Positions 1-8,207 are shown, counted from the stretch's first letter. The stretch is 24,138 nucleotides of DNA from Bacillota bacterium (GCA_021837545.1 JAKBFR010000028.1:1-24138); one strand, 5' to 3'. Numbers and translations are program-made. Notes: a model not told the origin generated them from the sequence alone.

Positions 1-146
1 GGTATAGACTGTTTTCTCAATATAATGGCTGTAATAATTAACTGTTTTAAATTATATTTTTTAGAATTTGAAGCAAAGCTGTCAAACTAAATTACAATAC
101 TTTATAGTTTTTGTGGTTTAATCATATAATTCTTATTAAATATAAA

Positions 147-485
147 CTAAGAAATTTTAGGGATTATTAATTTTACGTTGTGCTTATAATCATGAAGTAA
201 AATATTGTTTAAATCAATGTTTGATAAATAAAATATTCTTTCTGGTAAAGAACTTTTTGGAACGTTTTTGAATTTTATTTTTAATACTAAAAAGTTATTT
301 TTATAAGATATTTCTAATATATGCTTATTGCCATAAAATGAATCTATATTTATACAATAGAATTCTGGAGTTTCTTTAATTTGAAACGTTGGAAATTGTT
401 CTGTAGTATCAGAATATAAAATGTTGGTAATAAAATCTTTTCGTTTTATTAAAGAATTATTATATATTAAAGAATTACCTTTCAC
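147..485 (-). CDS. small Hsp20/alpha-crystallin-like protein, divergent
   Basis: A 112-residue protein. The open frame reaches an ATG at 503, but an AAGGGAGGA ribosome site at 492-500 lies inside that longer frame, 7 nt before a GTG at 485, and a TATAAT at 509-514 would start the transcript near 502. I therefore choose GTG 485. The C-terminal half has the strand pattern of an Hsp20 fold: ILEISYKNNFLVLKIKF, a linker, then ERIFYLSNID and a final VKLIIPK, which recalls the 'R.F.LP..(I/V)' and 'G.L.I..PK' parts of small heat-shock proteins. There is no clear C-terminal IxI anchor. No catalytic residues are expected. If the fold is right it may be a chaperone-like or spore-associated protein; this is inference from pattern only. 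It is divergent from proC with its own promoter, and may be an orphan clostridial protein. Confidence 0.6.
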   Translation of the reverse strand: MKGNSLIYNNSLIKRKDFITNILYSDTTEQFPTFQIKETPEFYCINIDSFYGNKHILEISYKNNFLVLKIKFKNVPKSSLPERIFYLSNIDLNNILLHDYKHNVKLIIPKIS

Positions 486-508
486 ATATATTCCTCCCTT
501 CATATTTA

Positions 509-514
509 ATTATA
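509..514 (-). promoter_or_regulatory. -10 element (TATAAT) for the 147-485 gene
   Basis: Minus-strand TATAAT, with a weak TTGTAT 15 nt upstream. Transcription would begin near 502, just before the GGAGG site, which supports the GTG start at 485. Confidence 0.45.
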
Positions 515-631
515 GTTTGTGAGTTTTTAATACAAGCTATCCTATGATTGTGGTGGATTAAATTTAAAATATTTATATAAAAGCATAAAATTTCAATTTA
601 TAATAATAAAATTAAAAATGGGGGTTATGAT

Positions 632-1432
632 ATGAGTAAAAGAGTTGGATTTGTAGGTTGTGGAAATATGGGAAGTTCTATGGTCGGAGGATTGATTAAA
701 TCAGGATTTCTAAAAGCTGATAACATAATAATTTCTACTAAAACTGAATCATCTGCAAAGAAATTGGAAGAACAATTTGAAGTAATAACAACTTTAGATA
801 GTAAGGTTGTTGCTAGAGATGCTGAGATTATAATTTTAGCTGTTAAACCTTTTATGTATAAAGCAATAATAGATGAAATTAAATCAGAGTTAACTAAAGA
901 TAAATTAATTATTACGGTAGCAGCAGGGATTACTATTAAGAATATGGAAGAATGGCTTGGAGATGACTTTAAAATACTTAGAACTATGCCAAATACACCA
1001 GCACTTGTAGGTCAAGCAATGTCAGCAGTATGTCCAAATAAGAACATAAGTAAAGAGGAATTAGATTATTGCTTTAAAATTTTTGAAAGTTTTGGGGAAT
1101 GTGTTCAATTAGATGAAAAAGATTTTCATGGATTTACTGCTTTATGTGGATCATCTCCTGCATATGTATTTATGTTTATAGAGGCTATGGCAGATAGTGC
1201 TGTAAAATTAGGTATACCTAGAGCCAAAGCTTATAAGATGGCATCACAAAGTGTATTAGGCTCTGCTAAAATGGTATTAGAAACAGGTAAGCATCCTGGT
1301 GAATTAAAAGATATGGTTTGCTCACCTGGAGGAACTACAATTGATGCAGTTGTTGAATTAGAAAAACTAGGATTTAGAAATAGTGTTATACAAGCAATGG
1401 ATAAGTGTGCAGAGAAGTCTAAGAACATGTAG
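632..1432 (+). CDS. proC: pyrroline-5-carboxylate reductase
   Basis: Catalyses the last step of proline synthesis, NAD(P)H-dependent reduction of 1-pyrroline-5-carboxylate to L-proline, in the cytosol. The 266 residues match the usual family length. The N-terminal Rossmann motif GFVGCGNMG is at residues 6-14. MPNTPALVGQ follows near the middle. The C-terminal dimerisation domain carries ALCGSSPAYVFMFIEAMADS, and HPGELKDMVCSPGGTT is the family signature near the end. GGGGG at 620-624 sits 7 nt before the ATG. I see no confident promoter in 504-631 and no T-box leader. Immediately after the stop begins a strongly structured sequence (1433-1785), so proC and that RNA may be co-transcribed. Identification is firm. 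Confidence 0.96.
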   Translation: MSKRVGFVGCGNMGSSMVGGLIKSGFLKADNIIISTKTESSAKKLEEQFEVITTLDSKVVARDAEIIILAVKPFMYKAIIDEIKSELTKDKLIITVAAGITIKNMEEWLGDDFKILRTMPNTPALVGQAMSAVCPNKNISKEELDYCFKIFESFGECVQLDEKDFHGFTALCGSSPAYVFMFIEAMADSAVKLGIPRAKAYKMASQSVLGSAKMVLETGKHPGELKDMVCSPGGTTIDAVVELEKLGFRNSVIQAMDKCAEKSKNM

Positions 1433-1785
1433 ATAACCTGCCGAAATGAAGGTCATGCATTTGTTAAGGTTACGTGAGGATGTAGATGTAAATTTCTAAT
1501 AGCAGAAGTTGCACCAAAATGCTAGCCTCAAAGGCAAGCGCTCACAGAGAGAGTGCGAAGAACGAAATGTAAAATGCCCACAAGGGGAAAGTTCAGGAGG
1601 CCAAATATAAAATTTGGACCTTCACTTTTCGATTCTCACTTTTTGAACAAGCGTTTTGGAATAACTTCTACTAAAGAAATATCTACAGCTAAATTCGAAA
1701 TAGTAAAGTTCCACAAAAGCATGACCTTCATTTCTAGCTAGGTATATTTCTATAACTTAGAAGGTGGGTGCCTATATTTTTTTAT
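1433..1785 (+). ncRNA. candidate large structured non-coding RNA
   Basis: The gap after proC is richer in G+C than its surroundings and folds into a long nested structure. A perfect 15-bp helix pairs 1444-1458 with 1719-1733. Inside it 1460-1464 pairs with 1713-1717, TGTAGAT 1481-1487 with ATCTACA 1681-1687, AGAAGTT 1504-1510 with AACTTCT 1663-1669, and 1514-1523 with 1650-1659 (10 bp with one G-U). The apical domain has small hairpins at 1525-1535, 1538-1556 (GCGCTC/GAGTGC), 1577-1586 and 1601-1617, plus GTTCA 1591-1595 with TGAAC 1644-1648. GTGAG 1474-1478 can form a pseudoknot with CTCAC at 1541-1545 or 1635-1639. Outside, ACCTGCC 1436-1442 can pair with GGTGGGT 1763-1769, followed by a T-run at 1777-1783. 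The T-run sets the strand. It resembles neither tmRNA, RNase P RNA nor a T-box. A known clostridial class such as raiA RNA has not been excluded. Confidence 0.72.
1741..1785 (+). terminator. terminator-like 3' end of the structured RNA
   Basis: AGGTA (1740-1744) can pair with TGCCT (1769-1773), with TTC/GAA inside, directly before ATATTTTTTT. GGTGGGT within the hairpin could alternatively pair with ACCTGCC at 1436-1442, so a switch between closing helix and terminator is conceivable. Confidence 0.5.
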
Positions 1786-1799
1786 AAATAGATTATTAT

Positions 1800-2315
1800 T
1801 TAATCAAAGAAACCAAATGATTTGGATAACTTATAGTAAAATTCCAAATCTTCCTCAGTATTAAAGAAACAAGGAAATTTCAAATCATAATTTCCCCATA
1901 TGGTAATAGGTTTATTGGTGAAATAAAAGGTAACAAAGAAAATTTCTCTTGTATTTAAACGAACTAGAAATGGGATAAGAGTTTTATTACTTAATTTATA
2001 AAAAACTCCATCATGAGGTTCAGCATTTAAATGCAGTTTTAGTGTGTTCTCATCTTCTTCTGGAACTAATGCAATAAGCTTTTCTTTATCTTCATCTGAT
2101 AGTTTATTTATATAAAAATCTACATAAGCTTCATAATTGTTTTCGTCAAAAATATTTTCTATAAATTTAATGATTTTCATTTCTCCATTTTCTATATGTC
2201 TAGATTTAATAGTAAAGTTTTTAAATAAATCAAAGCCTTGCAATATATTATTAAATCTAATACTAACTTTATTTTTAAATTCATCATTACTTATAGGTAT
2301 TAGTAATTCATTCAT
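1800..2315 (-). CDS. hypothetical protein (171 aa)
   Basis: I do not recognise this protein. The frame opens with GTG at 2324, but AGGAG (2324-2328) overlaps that codon and lies 8 nt before an ATG at 2315, so I choose 2315 (MNELLIPISNDEF). It has no signal peptide and no membrane segment. It is acidic, with an acidic helix around DEDKEKLIALVPEEDE and a C-terminal part rich in aromatic residues (FFVTFYFTNKP, FPCFFNTEEDLEFYY), which suggests a compact soluble alpha/beta fold. It is alone on its strand: malic enzyme upstream has its own terminator at 2571-2603, and the structured RNA converges on it from the other side. The gap upstream carries four DnaA-box-like sites, so DnaA control is possible but unproven. 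Confidence 0.8.
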   Translation of the reverse strand: MNELLIPISNDEFKNKVSIRFNNILQGFDLFKNFTIKSRHIENGEMKIIKFIENIFDENNYEAYVDFYINKLSDEDKEKLIALVPEEDENTLKLHLNAEPHDGVFYKLSNKTLIPFLVRLNTREIFFVTFYFTNKPITIWGNYDLKFPCFFNTEEDLEFYYKLSKSFGFFD

Positions 2316-2469
2316 ATTACTCACTCCTAATTAGGATTATTATTAATTTCATAGTAATCAAATATTATTGTATTGTCTATAATCTAAATAAATTTATATA
2401 AATTATATTTTTGTGTTATTAGTTCTTTTTTCAAAAAATTATTTATGTCAATAAAAAATATTTTTATCC

Positions 2470-2554
2470 TGTGGAAAACTTAGATTAATTTAATCTGTGG
2501 ATAAATAAAAAGAAAACTATTGTGTATAATTTTAAAAATAATTCTTGTGGATAA
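2470..2554 (+). promoter_or_regulatory. cluster of four DnaA-box-like sites
   Basis: Using TGTGGATAA (reverse of TTATCCACA), perfect matches occur at 2496-2504 and 2546-2554, and one-mismatch sites at 2470-2478 (TGTGGAAAA) and 2521-2529 (TGTGTATAA). All four point the same way and start 26, 25 and 25 bp apart. No dnaA or dnaN gene is in the window, so this is more likely a titration or regulatory cluster than the origin itself. Confidence 0.6.
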
Positions 2555-2570
2555 AATTTTAATAAAAATA

Positions 2571-2603
2571 AGCTACCTCAAAATATAAATTTCATAGGCA
2601 GCT
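2571..2603 (-). terminator. terminator of malic enzyme gene
   Basis: On the minus strand AGCTGCCT (2603-2596) pairs with AGGTAGCT (2578-2571), 8 bp with one G-U, followed by a U-rich tail ATTTTTATT. Confidence 0.75.
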
Positions 2604-2652
2604 CATTGAAAATAAACTTAAATTAATGTTCATATATAATTTTTTACATAAA

Positions 2653-3828
2653 TTAAATGCTAGCAACTCCACTTTTAATTGCAGCTTCTTTAACAGCCTC
2701 TGCAACTAAAGATTGAACTTTTAAATCAAATGCTTTTGGAATTATACATTCTGCATTTAAATCTTCATCAGAAATAGCATTTGCAATAGCGAAAGCTGCC
2801 GCTATTTTCATTTCTTCATTAATTTCTGTAGCTCTTACATCTAAAGCACCTCTAAATACTCCCGGGAAGGCTAATACATTATTTATTTGGTTTGGATAAT
2901 CTGAACGTCCAGTTCCCATTACAGAAATTCCAGCTTCTTTTGCATCTTCAGGAAATATTTCTGGAGTTGGATTCGCCATAGCAAAAATTATTCCATCTTT
3001 ATTCATGGTTTTAACCATTTCTTTTGAAACTATATTTGGAGCAGAAACACCTATAAATACATCTGCACCTTTTATAGCATCTTTAAGCATCCCAGTTTCA
3101 TTGTTTGGATTAGTTATATTAGCTAATTCTTGCATATAGATATTATGGCTTAAATCTTTATCTCTACTTATTACACCATCTATATCACACATTACAATGT
3201 TTTTAACACCAGAGGAAAGTAATAACTTACAGATAGCAGTTCCAGCAGAGCCAGCGCCATTTATAACTACTTTTATATTTTCTAATTTTTTGTTTACAAT
3301 TTTTAAGGCATTTAGCAAACCAGATAAAACAACAATAGCAGTTCCATGTTGATCATCATGAAATACTGGGATATTTAATTTTTCTTTTAATCTCTTTTCA
3401 ATTTCAAAGCATCTTGGAGCTGAAATATCTTCTAAGTTTATTCCACCTAAAGAAGGGGCAATGTTAACAACTGTAGCAACAATTTCATCTACATTTTTAG
3501 TATCAAGAACTATTGGAAATGCATCTACATTACCAAACTCCTTGAATAAGACACTTTTACCTTCCATAACAGGTAGTGAAGCAAGTGGGCCAATGTCTCC
3601 AAGACCTAAAACAGCAGTACCGTCAGAAATAACAGCAACTGTGTTCCATTTACGAGTATATATGTAAGCTTTTGCAGGATCTTTGTGTATCTCGCGACAA
3701 GGTTCTGCAACTCCAGGTGTGTATGCAAGACTTAAATCCTTTGCGTTATTTACTGAACAAGTTGGCTTGATTTCATATTTACCTCTTTTCTCTTCGTGGA
3801 ATTTTAAAGATTCTTCATAAATATTCAT
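2653..3828 (-). CDS. NAD(P)-dependent malic enzyme (malate dehydrogenase, oxaloacetate-decarboxylating)
   Basis: Converts L-malate to pyruvate and CO2 while reducing NAD(P). At 391 residues it is the short bacterial form, without the phosphotransacetylase-like tail of MaeB-type enzymes. The N-terminal malic domain shows LAYTPGVAEPC with the catalytic Tyr at residue 36, VISDGTAVLGLGDIG at 66-80, the catalytic Lys at 91 (MEGKSVLFK), and the metal site E133-D134 (NLEDISAP) with D159 in FHDDQHGTA. The NAD-binding domain has GAGSAG at 191-196. AAGGAG lies 8 nt before the ATG at 3828. A promoter candidate (TTGATT, 17 nt, TATTTA) is just upstream and a terminator follows. It is monocistronic, divergent from purA. 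Cofactor preference cannot be read reliably, so the symbol is left empty. Confidence 0.95.
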   Translation of the reverse strand: MNIYEESLKFHEEKRGKYEIKPTCSVNNAKDLSLAYTPGVAEPCREIHKDPAKAYIYTRKWNTVAVISDGTAVLGLGDIGPLASLPVMEGKSVLFKEFGNVDAFPIVLDTKNVDEIVATVVNIAPSLGGINLEDISAPRCFEIEKRLKEKLNIPVFHDDQHGTAIVVLSGLLNALKIVNKKLENIKVVINGAGSAGTAICKLLLSSGVKNIVMCDIDGVISRDKDLSHNIYMQELANITNPNNETGMLKDAIKGADVFIGVSAPNIVSKEMVKTMNKDGIIFAMANPTPEIFPEDAKEAGISVMGTGRSDYPNQINNVLAFPGVFRGALDVRATEINEEMKIAAAFAIANAISDEDLNAECIIPKAFDLKVQSLVAEAVKEAAIKSGVASI

Positions 3829-3848
3829 AAAAACACTCCTTAATAGTT

Positions 3849-3877
3849 TAAATATATTTAATTCTGTTAAAAATCAA
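3849..3877 (-). promoter_or_regulatory. candidate promoter of malic enzyme
   Basis: Minus strand TTGATT (3877-3872), a 17-nt spacer, then TATTTA (3854-3849), shortly upstream of the ribosome site. The -10 is imperfect. Confidence 0.45.
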
Positions 3878-3949
3878 TAAAAAATATAGTCATATAGTAC
3901 AATTATACGAATTATTTATGAAAAAAGCAAAAAAATATTCGATATATAG

Positions 3950-3978
3950 TTGACCATGAAAGGGTACTTTGCTAATAT
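3950..3978 (+). promoter_or_regulatory. sigma-A promoter of purA leader
   Basis: TTGACC (3950-3955), a 17-nt spacer and TAATAT (3973-3978). The start would fall near 3985, at or inside the AAAAGGAGAG that precedes a mini-ORF. Confidence 0.75.
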
Positions 3979-3996
3979 TTAAAAGGAGAGATTAAA

Positions 3997-4029
3997 ATGT
4001 TAATTAATAAAACTCCAAATAATAGTTAA
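3997..4029 (+). CDS. putative 10-aa leader peptide upstream of purA
   Basis: ATG at 3997 follows AGGAG (3984-3988) with 8-nt spacing and encodes MLINKTPNNS before a TAA. It lies in the purA leader, 43 nt before the purA start. The ribosome site is good, but the predicted transcript start lies almost at it, so translation may be poor. No repeated regulatory codon is visible. It may be a translational leader or chance. Confidence 0.35.
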   Translation: MLINKTPNNS

Positions 4030-4072
4030 AATTAAGATAAATAAGATTACTTATTTAAGGGAGGCAAGATAA

Positions 4073-5359
<1,287 letters not shown>

Positions 5360-5386
5360 ATTATAGTATATCATTATACTCGGGTA

Positions 5387-5415
5387 TTGACTTTCAACGT
5401 AGTATAAAATATAAT
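5387..5415 (+). promoter_or_regulatory. sigma-A promoter of the DUF1858 gene
   Basis: TTGACT (5387-5392), an exact 17-nt spacer and a perfect TATAAT (5410-5415), about 50 nt before the start codon. Confidence 0.8.
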
Positions 5416-5464
5416 TTTATTATAAACAAAAATTATAAAAAGTTATATTAAAGAAGGTGAAAGT

Positions 5465-5647
5465 ATGATAACTAAAGATATGACAATTGGTGAAGTAGTT
5501 AATGCAGATTCATCTAAGGCTGAAGTTTTAATGAGCTTTGGAATGGGATGCGTTGGGTGTCCATCAGCGCAAGCTGAAACTATAGGAGAAGCTGCAATAG
5601 TACATGGATTAAAGGTAGACGATTTATTACAAGCATTAAATAGATAA
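5465..5647 (+). CDS. DUF1858 domain protein (hybrid-cluster-associated redox disulfide type)
   Basis: A 60-residue protein made of a single DUF1858 domain: TIGEVVNADSSKAEVLMSFG, then GCVGCPSA with C29 and C32 as a CxxC pair, then ETIGEAAIVHGLKVDDLLQAL. Family members occur alone or fused to redox and iron-sulphur proteins, and the Cys pair is thought to be a redox or metal site; the biochemical role is not known. AGAAGGTGA precedes the ATG at good distance. The gene is a complete small unit with its own promoter (5387-5415) and terminator (5662-5691), which suggests independent, possibly high expression. Nothing in the neighbourhood (purA, thioesterase) indicates a partner. Confidence 0.88.
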   Translation: MITKDMTIGEVVNADSSKAEVLMSFGMGCVGCPSAQAETIGEAAIVHGLKVDDLLQALNR

Positions 5648-5661
5648 TATTATTATTTATT

Positions 5662-5691
5662 AAGGGGATTTTCTTTTTAGAGAATCCCCTT
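5662..5691 (+). terminator. intrinsic terminator after DUF1858 gene
   Basis: AAGGGGATT (5662-5670) pairs with AATCCCCTT (5683-5691), followed by TTTT. It is a compact, clear terminator. Confidence 0.9.
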
Positions 5692-5886
5692 TTTAATGCA
5701 AAAATCATTTGTTAAATTTAAAATCAATGATAATTTCAAGAAATATAATAGCAATATTTTTCTAAAAGATAATAACTTAGATAATATATTTAAGTAAACT
5801 ATTATGTTAATATTATTATACAAAATATATTTTAAAACTTATTTAAATAATTAACAGATAAATATAATAGAAGAGGAGGAGATATA

Positions 5887-5928
5887 TTGCAAATTGAGAA
5901 TAGTGTATGTTTAGGTAAATATGCTTAA
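5887..5928 (+). CDS. possible 13-aa leader peptide before the thioesterase
   Basis: A TTG codon at 5887 follows AGAGGAGGAG (5872-5881) at good distance and opens MQIENSVCLGKYA. The ribosome site is much stronger than that of the downstream thioesterase, and a TATAAT at 5863-5868 lies just upstream. It ends 87 nt before the thioesterase start. It may be real or a chance purine-rich tract. Confidence 0.3.
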   Translation: MQIENSVCLGKYA

Positions 5929-5957
5929 TTAAGAATATAGGTTGGAGAAAATATAAT
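5929..5957 (+). promoter_or_regulatory. candidate promoter of the thioesterase gene
   Basis: TTAAGA (5929-5934), a 17-nt spacer and TATAAT (5952-5957), giving a leader of about 50 nt. The rest of the 5692-6015 gap is AT-rich, with the possible leader peptide and no other gene. Confidence 0.45.
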
Positions 5958-6015
5958 TTTTTTATGTGGAAGCATTATGAAATAGCTATTTTTATAGATT
6001 TTGCAATGAGCAGTT

Positions 6016-6771
6016 ATGAGTAAAAGTTTTACAAAAAAATATGAAATACATTATTTTGAAGTAAATTCTAAATTGAGATGTAAATTATCATCAATAATTG
6101 ATTTTATTTGTGATGTAGGTACTCAACAGTCAGAGCATTTTGGTGTTGGAATTGAATATTGTACAAAAAATAATTGTGCTTGGGTATTTTATAAGTATGA
6201 TATAAAGATGTACATATATCCAACGTTTGGAGAAACTATAAGTATTACTACGCAGCCTGTGGGTTTTAAAAAGTTTTATGGATTAAGAAAATATATGATT
6301 AAGGATGAAGAAGACAATCTTATTGGAGAGGCATTAGCATTATTCTTCTTGATTAATATTCAAAAAAGAAGACCAATGAGAATACAAGAAGAACAATACG
6401 ATAGTTATGGCGTAGATGGTGACGTGGATTATGATATAAGCATGGATAAAATAGAGAGAAATGATGAGGAGCAATACCATAAACAATTTAATATTAGATA
6501 CAGTGATATTGATTCAAATAATCATGTTAATAATGTTAAATATGTTGAGTGGGCAATGGAAGCTGTTCCTATTGAAGTAATCAATAATTATATTCTAAAA
6601 AGAATTAAAGTAACTTTTGAGAAAGAAACCACATATGGAGATAAGGTATCCGTAACTGCAACAGTAAAAGAAATCGATGATTTTAATTTAAAGTCATACC
6701 ATACTATAAGAAATAGTGAAGGAATTGAATTAACATTATTGGAAGCAGATTGGGAAAAATCAAAAGATTGA
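6016..6771 (+). CDS. acyl-ACP thioesterase (FatA/FatB-like)
   Basis: Hydrolyses acyl-acyl carrier protein to release free fatty acid in the cytosol. The 251 residues form two hot-dog domains. The first (about 1-125) carries VGTQQSEHFGVGIEY. The second (about 155-250) carries YSDIDSNNHVNNVKYVEW, with D166, N168 and H170 in the positions of the plant-type catalytic DxNxHVNN motif. The start is the first ATG after an in-frame stop at 6007. No good ribosome site precedes it; upstream is only a weak GAGCAG, unlike its neighbours. A short overlapping frame (6006-6023) and a leader frame (5887-5928) lie ahead, so initiation may be coupled or weak. A strong terminator follows. Substrate chain length cannot be read from the sequence. 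Confidence 0.92.
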   Translation: MSKSFTKKYEIHYFEVNSKLRCKLSSIIDFICDVGTQQSEHFGVGIEYCTKNNCAWVFYKYDIKMYIYPTFGETISITTQPVGFKKFYGLRKYMIKDEEDNLIGEALALFFLINIQKRRPMRIQEEQYDSYGVDGDVDYDISMDKIERNDEEQYHKQFNIRYSDIDSNNHVNNVKYVEWAMEAVPIEVINNYILKRIKVTFEKETTYGDKVSVTATVKEIDDFNLKSYHTIRNSEGIELTLLEADWEKSKD

Positions 6772-6782
6772 TATTGGAAAAG

Positions 6783-6827
6783 GAGTTATAACAAAACATT
6801 AAGTTTAATTATGTTTTGTTATAACTC
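6783..6827 (+). terminator. strong terminator after thioesterase, probably bidirectional
   Basis: A perfect 17-bp stem (6783-6799 with 6811-6827) followed by TTTTTT. On the minus strand it follows the flavoprotein gene and has a shorter CCTTTTCC tail, so it may serve both converging genes. Confidence 0.9.
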
Positions 6828-6863
6828 TTTTTTAGTACATGTACTAATTGTAAAATGTAATAT

Positions 6864-8108
6864 TTAGCTATTGGCTGCAGATTTAGCTGCTAAGTAACCA
6901 GAACTCCATGCCCATTGAAGATTAAATCCACCACAATCACCATGAACATCTAATATTTCTCCACAAAAGTAAAGATTTTTAACCAATTTAGATTCTAAGG
7001 TCAAATTATCTACTTCAGAGGTATTTATTCCACCTACAGTAATTTGGGCATTAGGGAAGCCATTAGTGCCTATACAATTGAAGTCCCATTGTTTTAATAT
7101 ATCAATTAAGTTATTAATATTTTTCCAATTAATATTACTACAAGGTAAATGAATATCATTTATTCCAACATCTTTTAGTATTGTAGAAATTAATTTTTTA
7201 TTTATTACCCCAATTAATGCAGATGATATTTCTCTATAATTAAATATAGAAAAATGTGTAGCAAAAAAATTTTCTACATCTTTTTTGCTTTCATGTGGAA
7301 ACATATCAAGTCTTATAGTGACTTTGCAGCCTTTACTAAGGGCTTTAGAGGCATAAGAGGATAATTGTAGTATAGGTGGTCCAGAGATTCCATAATCAGT
7401 GAATAAGACTTCACCGATATCTGTTCGTATAATCTCATCATTTACTAATACAGAAACAGAGCCATCAAATTTAATTCCAGATAAAGCTTTTAAATAAGTA
7501 TAATCTAATTTTAATTGAACAATACCGGGCAGAGTTTCTATGATATTGTGTCCCAAGGATTTACTTAGTTTATATCCAGAGCCATCTGAACCTGTTTTGG
7601 TAGCCGATTTTCCACCACAACTTAAAATAACCTTGTTACAAGAAAAATTTTCACATTCTTCATTATTGGTATATAAAGTAAAATTTTTCTTTTTGATTAT
7701 AGAATTAATTTTACAATTTGCATATAAAGGTATGTTTCTATCATCTAATGCCATTCTAAATATATCTATTACAGAAGATGCTTGAAGAGATCTTGGATAT
7801 ATCTTACCGTTTTCTAATTCTGTTAAAGGTAATCCAAGAGATAAAAACATGCTCTTAGTATCTTCTATTGTAAATTTATTTAAAGCTTCTTGAAAAAAAT
7901 TATAATTTTCACTGTGGAAATTATTGTATGGGGAAACAATATTATTATTTGTAATATTACATCTGCCATTCCCAGTTACAAGAATTTTTTTACCGATTCT
8001 ATCATTTCCTTCAACAATAGCTACATCTATTCCAAAGTCTTTAGCTACTATTGCAGCCATTAGACCAGATGCGCCACCTCCTATAATTATTAAATCGTGA
8101 TAAATCAT
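6864..8108 (-). CDS. HI0933-family FAD-dependent oxidoreductase (BaiN-like)
   Basis: A 414-residue cytosolic flavoprotein. The FAD Rossmann motif is LIIIGGGASGLMAAI at 6-20, followed by VEGNDRIGKK and VTGNGRCNITN, a signature of the HI0933/YhiN family. A central domain (about 190-345) separates the two halves of the FAD domain. The second half ends with NAQITVGGIN and YFCGEILDVHGDCGGFNLQWAWSSG, the C-terminal signature. The family is widespread and one member (BaiN) reduces bile-acid intermediates, but the substrate of most members is unknown and should not be assumed. AAGGAG lies 12 nt before the ATG, rather far, but the upstream frame is closed by stops. It is a single gene converging on the thioesterase, sharing the terminator at 6783-6827. 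Confidence 0.93.
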   Translation of the reverse strand: MIYHDLIIIGGGASGLMAAIVAKDFGIDVAIVEGNDRIGKKILVTGNGRCNITNNNIVSPYNNFHSENYNFFQEALNKFTIEDTKSMFLSLGLPLTELENGKIYPRSLQASSVIDIFRMALDDRNIPLYANCKINSIIKKKNFTLYTNNEECENFSCNKVILSCGGKSATKTGSDGSGYKLSKSLGHNIIETLPGIVQLKLDYTYLKALSGIKFDGSVSVLVNDEIIRTDIGEVLFTDYGISGPPILQLSSYASKALSKGCKVTIRLDMFPHESKKDVENFFATHFSIFNYREISSALIGVINKKLISTILKDVGINDIHLPCSNINWKNINNLIDILKQWDFNCIGTNGFPNAQITVGGINTSEVDNLTLESKLVKNLYFCGEILDVHGDCGGFNLQWAWSSGYLAAKSAANS

Positions 8109-8178
8109 ATTTATTAATCACTCCTTGTTTGTATAATAAGGCATATGAAATAGAATAACGAGTTAATATACTAGAATG

Positions 8179-8207
8179 TTGACTTGTTATTTTTTTATAT
8201 GCTAAAT
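8179..8207 (+). promoter_or_regulatory. weak candidate promoter for the 8271-8843 gene
   Basis: TTGACT (8179-8184) is a good -35, but the -10 at 17 nt (CTAAAT) is poor. Confidence 0.3.

Larger units (their letters stand above)
2316..2652. other. intergenic region with DnaA-box-like array
   Basis: No gene is visible in this 337-bp, very AT-rich gap. It holds the malic enzyme terminator (2571-2603), four DnaA-box-like sites (2470-2554) and a minus-strand TTGACA at 2446-2451 without a convincing -10 partner. Confidence 0.6.

Noticed and set aside
1444..1733. MITE-like element with 15-bp terminal inverted repeats
   Set aside because: Further nested helices continue inside the arms, several hairpins fill the core and a terminator follows; I see no flanking target duplication. 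A copy-number search would decide.
1553..1741. 62-codon open frame (+) within the structured RNA
   Set aside because: No ribosome site, odd composition (many Arg, Lys, Phe, Ser in an AT-rich genome), and it cuts across all the helices; the RNA explains the sequence better.
2470..2554. Chromosomal replication origin
   Set aside because: No dnaA, dnaN or other origin genes in the window; DnaA-box clusters also occur outside oriC.
3841..4072. Purine riboswitch before purA
   Set aside because: No three-way junction or conserved purine-riboswitch core, only a promoter and a short leader.
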